The translations under genes were made by a program, and so were the position numbers. A stretch of 64,000 bases of DNA from Acidimicrobiales bacterium (GTDB lineage Bacteria; Actinomycetota; Acidimicrobiia; Acidimicrobiales; DATDAH01). The notes under the pieces were generated by a model, which had not been told where the DNA came from, searched no databases, and worked only from the letters and a program-made list of their open reading frames with translations. The stretch is taken from NCBI GenBank assembly GCA_016794585.1, contig JAEUJM010000032.1, positions 1-64,000 on the forward strand, in the 5' to 3' direction. This document shows positions 60,460 to 64,000 of the stretch, piece by piece; positions within the stretch are counted from its first letter, which is position 1, and each line of letters begins with the position of its first letter.

Positions 60460-60834
60460 ATGGTGACGCTCGACCAGGTGGACGACTGGGCCCGGGCCCT
60501 CCCGGAGGTCACCGAGGGCCGCCGCTATGGCAACCGCACGTGGGAGGTGGCGGGAAAGGTGTTCGCCTGGGAGCGGGCCTTCTCGAAGGCCGACCTCCGC
60601 CGCTTCGGCGACGAGCCCGTGCCCGAGGGACCGATCCTCGCGCTGGCCACCGCCGATCTCGAGGAGAAGGAGATCCTCCTCGGCGCCGATCTTCGGGGCT
60701 TCTTCACCATCCCTCACTTCGACGGGTACGCAGCGGTGCTCGTGCAGCTGCGGGTGGCGGGTGCCCGCGCCGTGCGAGAGGTGCTGGCCGACGCCTGGTC
60801 GGCCAAGGCCCCCGCCCGCCTCCTGGACACCTGA
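60460..60834 (+). CDS. MmcQ/YjbR-family protein
   Basis: A 124-residue CyaY-like-fold protein: [60 protein letters not shown], and [18 protein letters not shown]. This is the full MmcQ/YjbR pattern (W-x-V-x-G-K-x-F, H-x-x-G-Y/W). It is proposed to bind DNA from fold similarity only. TAGCCT (60447-60452) ends 7 nt before the ATG, so it is leaderless. Confidence 0.88.
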   Translation: MVTLDQVDDWARALPEVTEGRRYGNRTWEVAGKVFAWERAFSKADLRRFGDEPVPEGPILALATADLEEKEILLGADLRGFFTIPHFDGYAAVLVQLRVAGARAVREVLADAWSAKAPARLLDT

Positions 60835-60866
60835 GCCCTCCGGGCTCGTCGCCTACGGTTCGGTCC

Positions 60867-61292
60867 ATGAGCTTCGACGATGGCAGGCCCTCCGACGCGG
60901 TGCCCGTCGCCGCCGCCGACGTCGTGATCACCTTCGCCCCCGAGCGCGACGGCGACCCGGACCCCGGCGAGGTGGTCTGGACCTGGATCCCCTACGAGGA
61001 CGACCCCAACCAGGGCAAGGACCGCCCGGCCGTGGTCGTCGGCGTCACCGGGCCCGACCTCGTGGTGGTGCCCCTCTCGAGCCAGGACCACGACGGCCGG
61101 TGGGACGAGGAGGAGTGGGTCGAGCTCGGTCGCGGCGAATGGGACCGCGACGGCCGGGTCAGCTTCGCCAACGTCGACCGCCTCCTCCGGGTGGCGCCCG
61201 CCGTGGTCCGCCGCGAGGGGGCGCTGCTCGACCGCGGTGCCTTCGACCGGGTGGTCGCCGGCGTGCGGGGCCGCCACCCCGACGTCCGCTGA
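60867..61292 (+). CDS. PemK/MazF-like (SH3-fold) protein without an obvious antitoxin
   Basis: A 141-residue protein. GEVVWTWIPYEDDPNQGKDR, PAVVVGVTGPDLVVVPLSSQ, RVSFANVDRLLRVAPAVVRR and a closing FDRVVAGVRGRH follow the PemK/MazF fold, including the GKxRP segment with its Arg. No antitoxin-like frame lies before or after it. It may be a free toxin relative, or one of the stand-alone actinobacterial PemK-like proteins with another role. TACGGT (60854-60859) ends 7 nt before the ATG (leaderless). Confidence 0.78.
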   Translation: MSFDDGRPSDAVPVAAADVVITFAPERDGDPDPGEVVWTWIPYEDDPNQGKDRPAVVVGVTGPDLVVVPLSSQDHDGRWDEEEWVELGRGEWDRDGRVSFANVDRLLRVAPAVVRREGALLDRGAFDRVVAGVRGRHPDVR

Positions 61293-61396
61293 ACGGCGTG
61301 CCCGATCGGCCAATGGCCGTCCACTAGCGTGCCCCGGCGGTACGCGGCCTGTCGGAAGCGGTGGGCCCGACGGCGGGAGTGGTCCGGAGTCGTGAC

Positions 61397-62368
61397 GTGA
61401 GCCTGTACGAGATCTTCACTCTGGTGCTGCCGCTGGTGCTTCCCGTCGTGGTCGGGTGGGCCCTCGTACAGGGCCGCCTCGCCAAGCCGGCCGACGCCAA
61501 GGTCCTCACCACGGTCTTCCTGTGGGTGTGTGCCCCAGCCGAGCTCATCCACACCCTGGCCGCGGAGGACCTCTCCGAGCTGTTCGACCCGCGGCTCGTT
61601 CTCGCCACGGTCATCGGATTCGCCGTCGTCTACCTGGCCGTGTTCGTCGTCTACGCCACGGTGCTGCACCGCGACCGACCCGTCGCCGCCTACGCAGCGT
61701 TCTCGGCCAGCGGCATCAACGCCCTGGCCATCGGCCTGCCCGTGATGCTGGGCCTGTTCGGCTCGGTGGGCGCGGTGCCGTCGGTGGTGGCCACCGTGGT
61801 GTTCCTGTGCGCAGTGGTCCCGGTCACGCTGGCGCTCGCCGCCACGCCGAGCGGTGACGACGGGGTCCCGGCGAGCCGGGGGGCGGCGTTCGGCGCAGCC
61901 ATCGTCGCCACCATCAAGAACCCCATCGTGGCCGCCACCGTGGTCGGCTTGGTGCTGGCCGCCCTCGACGTGAACCTGCCGACCGTGGTCAACCGCTCGC
62001 TCGCCGGCCTCGGCGCCGCCACCGTCGTGACCGCCCTGGTGGCGCTCGGCATGACCGTGGACCTCGACGACCTGCGCCACGCCAGCGCCGACGTCGTGTG
62101 GCTCTCGGTCGTGCGCATGCTCGTGGCGCCGGCGTTCGCCCTGGGCCTGGCTCTCGTCCTCGGCATGGACGACGTGTTCTCGGCCGCCTTCGTGATCATC
62201 TTCGCCCAACCCACGGCCAAGACCGTGTTCGTCCTCTCCGAGGACTCCGGCATCTTCACCAAGCCCGTCTCGGCCATCGTCACCCTCACGACGGTCTCGA
62301 CCCTGGTGCTGCTGCCCGTGTGGATCCTGATCTGCGACCGGGTCTGGCCGTCGGCCTTCACCGGCTGA
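61397..62368 (+). CDS. AEC-family permease (auxin efflux carrier-like)
   Basis: A 323-residue membrane protein with about ten helices in two inverted halves. LPLVLPVVVGWALVQGRLAK and FLWVCAPAELIHTLAAEDLS open it; FSASGINALAIGLPVMLGLF is the first half's broken helix with the conserved Asn; PIVAATVVGLVLAALDVNLP and FAQPTAKTVFVLSEDSGIFT mark the second half. Such carriers export organic anions such as malate or related acids. The GTG at 61397 is preferred (VSLYEIFTLVLP) as it starts the first helix; an open frame runs from 61361. Confidence 0.88.
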   Translation: MSLYEIFTLVLPLVLPVVVGWALVQGRLAKPADAKVLTTVFLWVCAPAELIHTLAAEDLSELFDPRLVLATVIGFAVVYLAVFVVYATVLHRDRPVAAYAAFSASGINALAIGLPVMLGLFGSVGAVPSVVATVVFLCAVVPVTLALAATPSGDDGVPASRGAAFGAAIVATIKNPIVAATVVGLVLAALDVNLPTVVNRSLAGLGAATVVTALVALGMTVDLDDLRHASADVVWLSVVRMLVAPAFALGLALVLGMDDVFSAAFVIIFAQPTAKTVFVLSEDSGIFTKPVSAIVTLTTVSTLVLLPVWILICDRVWPSAFTG

Positions 62369-62419
62369 CCGTTCCACTGGTGGCTCGGCGGCGACGGTCG
62401 CCTAGACTGGCCGCTCCCT

Positions 62420-62493
62420 GCGCTCGTAGCTCAATTGGATAGAGCATCTGACTACGGATCAGAAGGTTGGGGGTTCGAGTCCCTCCGAGCGCG
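62420..62493 (+). tRNA. tRNA-Arg (ACG)
   Basis: A complete cloverleaf. Acceptor arms GCGCTCG (62420-62426) and CGAGCGC (62486-62492), D stem GCTC/GAGC, anticodon stem TCTGA/TCAGA around loop CTACGGA with anticodon ACG, and T arm GGGGG-TTCGAGT-CCCTC (one G-T pair). The discriminator is G and CCA is not encoded. The wobble A is normally deaminated to inosine by TadA to read CGU/CGC/CGA. Its 3' end lies 108 nt before a tyrosine integrase start, so it is a probable attachment site. Confidence 0.95.
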
Positions 62494-62548
62494 CTGGAGT
62501 CCCAGGTCACGGTCCTGTGGACTGATCTCTCCGGGGCTTCTTCCTCGA

Positions 62549-62570
62549 CTTGGCAATCCCTTGGCAATCC
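62549..62570 (+). repeat. Tandem 11-bp repeat between tRNA and integrase
   Basis: CTTGGCAATCC occurs twice head to tail (62549-62559 and 62560-62570), 56 nt after the tRNA end and 31 nt before the integrase ATG. Such repeats near att sites often serve as arm-type binding sites of the integrase or as excisionase sites. This function is inferred from position only. Confidence 0.6.
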
Positions 62571-62600
62571 GACGGGCCTACGTGTCCGAGGAGGATTGCC

Positions 62601-63755
62601 ATGCGAGGCCACATCCAGCAGCGAGGGAAGACGAGTTGGCGGGTCAAGGTCTTCATCGGCCGTGATGCCTCGGGTGTCCGGCGCTACGTCGAGCGCACGG
62701 TTCGGGGGACACGCCGGGAGGCGGAGCGGGAGCTGAGCCGCTTGCTCGTGGAGGTCGACGAGGGCCGCCACGCCGCAGCGGCACCGATCACTTTCGGCGA
62801 GCTGCTCGACCGCTGGCTCGACGTGAAGCGCCGGCTGGTCGAGCCCAAGACGATCGAGTCCTACGAGTGGGTGGCGCGGAAGTATGTCCGTCCGGCGCTG
62901 GGTGAGCGCAAGGTGGCGTCGCTGCGCCCGATCGACCTCGACGAGCTCTACAGCGAGCTGCACGGCCGAGGCCTGTCGGCTCGGACGGTGAGGATCTGCC
63001 ACACGGTGATCCGCCAGGCGCTCGAGCAGGCACGACGCTGGGGGTTGATCGCCCGGAACCCAGCCGTCGATGCGACGCCTCCGACGCAGCGCCGGAGAGA
63101 GATCGTGCCGCCTACGGTCGAGCAGGTCCAGACGCTCCTGGAGGCGGCGGAAGCCGAGGATCAGGACTTCGCGGCGTACCTGTGGGTGCTGGCCGCGACG
63201 GGGTGCCGACGAGGCGAGGCATGCGCCCTGCGGTGGACCGATGTCGATCTCGAGCGTGCGGAGGTGGCGATCCGCCGGTCGATCTCCCAGGTGAAGGGCG
63301 AGCTGCGGGAGAAGGACACCAAGACCCACCAGTCCCGCCGGGTAGCGATCGACGAGCAGACCGTCGCCGTCCTCCGAGCGGTTCGCCTGCGAGCGAGGGG
63401 GCGGTTCCTGGCGCTCGGTGAGCGCTTGGCGGACGACGCGGTGCTGTTCAGCGACGCCGAGGGTCGCCCGTGGCGCCCGGACGTCTGCACCAATCGCTTC
63501 GCCCGCCTGCGGGCGGGGGTGGGGCTGGAGAAGGTGCGCCTACACGACCTGCGCCACTTCGTGGCGACGGTCCTGGGTGGTGCCGGGGTCCCGATCGCGA
63601 CGATAAGCGGGCGCCTGGGCCACAGCGAGAACGCCACGACCCTGAACCTGTACACCCACGTGATGCCAGCCACTGATCAGGCAGCAGCGGTGTACCTCGG
63701 CAGCATCCTCAGCGAAATCCGTCGCACCACTGGCACCAGCGGTCCGCCACGCTGA
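62601..63755 (+). CDS. int: Tyrosine-type site-specific integrase
   Basis: A 384-residue integrase from MRGHIQQRGKTSWRVKVFIG; GAGGAGG precedes the ATG. The N-terminal AP2-like arm-binding part is followed by a SAM-like core-binding domain (FGELLDRWLDVKRRLVEPKT) and the catalytic domain: first Arg in AATGCRRGEACALRW, Lys in EKDTKTHQSRR, HDLRH at about 315-319, LGHSENATTLNLYTHV with the nucleophile Tyr near 350. All catalytic positions are present. It reads away from tRNA-Arg(ACG) and should move an element whose body lies right of the window. Confidence 0.93.
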   Translation: MRGHIQQRGKTSWRVKVFIGRDASGVRRYVERTVRGTRREAERELSRLLVEVDEGRHAAAAPITFGELLDRWLDVKRRLVEPKTIESYEWVARKYVRPALGERKVASLRPIDLDELYSELHGRGLSARTVRICHTVIRQALEQARRWGLIARNPAVDATPPTQRRREIVPPTVEQVQTLLEAAEAEDQDFAAYLWVLAATGCRRGEACALRWTDVDLERAEVAIRRSISQVKGELREKDTKTHQSRRVAIDEQTVAVLRAVRLRARGRFLALGERLADDAVLFSDAEGRPWRPDVCTNRFARLRAGVGLEKVRLHDLRHFVATVLGGAGVPIATISGRLGHSENATTLNLYTHVMPATDQAAAVYLGSILSEIRRTTGTSGPPR

Positions 63756-63917
63756 GCGAACGCCTAAGCAAGAGGTCCGGCGCGCACACATTGACAGGTT
63801 CCCCTACGGGAAACCTGCCGCCTCCCGCGCGACCTCCCGGACGCCGCCGAGCGTGGTGGACGAGACGGACTGACGATCGCCCGCGCATTCCTGGCCGTCC
63901 ACGAGGCCTACGAGGGC
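63756..63917. other. Integrase/excisionase spacer with a hairpin
   Basis: The spacer holds a 10-bp stem with one mismatch and a TAC loop (CAGGTTCCCC / GGGAAACCTG, 63795-63817) beginning within a TTGACA hexamer (63791-63796). It could terminate integrase transcription or be an operator. A plus-strand frame in phase with the next gene is open through 63849-63917 (LTIARAFLAVHEAYEG), so that gene may start earlier or this may be a decayed 5' end. Confidence 0.45.
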
Positions 63918-64000
63918 ATGAGCACCAACCAACCCCTGACCCTCACTGTCGAACAAGCCGCCGAGGTCCTCGGCGTCGGCCGCTCAACCGCCTACGAGCT
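63918..64000 (+). CDS. Excisionase-like HTH protein, runs off the right edge
   Basis: Only the first 27 residues are visible: MSTNQPLTLTVEQAAEVLGV, then GRSTAYE. This is the start of an HTH_17/MerR-like excisionase (Xis) domain (TVEQAAEVLGVGRSTAYEL). Its place directly after an integrase fits a recombination directionality factor of the integrated element. The ATG at 63918 is the first good start; the frame is open further upstream. Confidence 0.7.
   Translation, partial: MSTNQPLTLTVEQAAEVLGVGRSTAYE

Overview
The window is a dense, very GC-rich chromosomal segment of an actinomycete. The DUF222/HNH fragment, DUF2510 membrane proteins, mycothiol-type DinB enzymes, LigB-type DNA ligase, wax-ester synthase, many P450/Baeyer-Villiger/SDR oxidoreductases and a WhiG-like sigma factor all point to Actinomycetota. 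I lean towards Acidimicrobiia (Iamia/Ilumatobacter-like); this is inference from gene content, not a database match.

Layout. 1-5 kb: a truncated DUF222 gene, a small PH-like protein, a secreted seven-repeat RCC1 propeller protein and an NAD-binding oxidoreductase. 5-7.3 kb: a WhiG/FliA-type sigma factor behind an unusually AT-rich, palindrome-rich leader. 7.3-12.3 kb: hisN-like phosphatase, CtpE-like P-type ATPase and MDMPI-type protein, divergent from a P450/DinB pair. 12.3-18.3 kb: TetR and MarR regulators with readable operators, YceI, and a coxG / moxR / VWA (CoxD-CoxE-like) set without CO dehydrogenase subunits. 18-28 kb: aldehyde dehydrogenase, membrane proteins, an amidohydrolase, a pseudo-receiver, a DUF4239 protein and a stand-alone diadenylate-cyclase-domain protein. 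28-32 kb: TetR/MMPL exporter pair and an HTH + AbiEii-like nucleotidyltransferase module. 32-43.4 kb: DEAD helicase, two paralogous small membrane proteins, and two Baeyer-Villiger monooxygenase/SDR pairs, one controlled by a divergent MerR gene. 43.5-55 kb: TSUP permease, second RCC1 protein, second P450, REC-EAL and PAS hybrid kinase (c-di-GMP signalling), ligB and WS/DGAT. 55-59.5 kb: PD40 propeller with RTX-like tail, then a fasciclin / ECF sigma / anti-sigma cluster. 59.6-62.4 kb: small membrane proteins, YjbR, PemK-like protein and AEC permease. 62.4-64 kb: tRNA-Arg(ACG), tyrosine integrase and an excisionase-like gene, i.e. the left end of an integrated element that continues past the window.

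Two regulatory themes stand out. First, many single genes carry a TANNNT -10 element exactly 6-7 nt before the start codon and no Shine-Dalgarno, so they are probably leaderless, whereas many operon-internal and exported-protein genes carry GGAGG-type sites. Second, the fasciclin gene and the ECF sigma gene share the same promoter signature (GCATCC, 16 nt, CCGAWY). This fits an autoregulated sigma/anti-sigma pair controlling a secreted FAS1 protein, an arrangement like SigK-RskA-MPT70/83 of mycobacteria.
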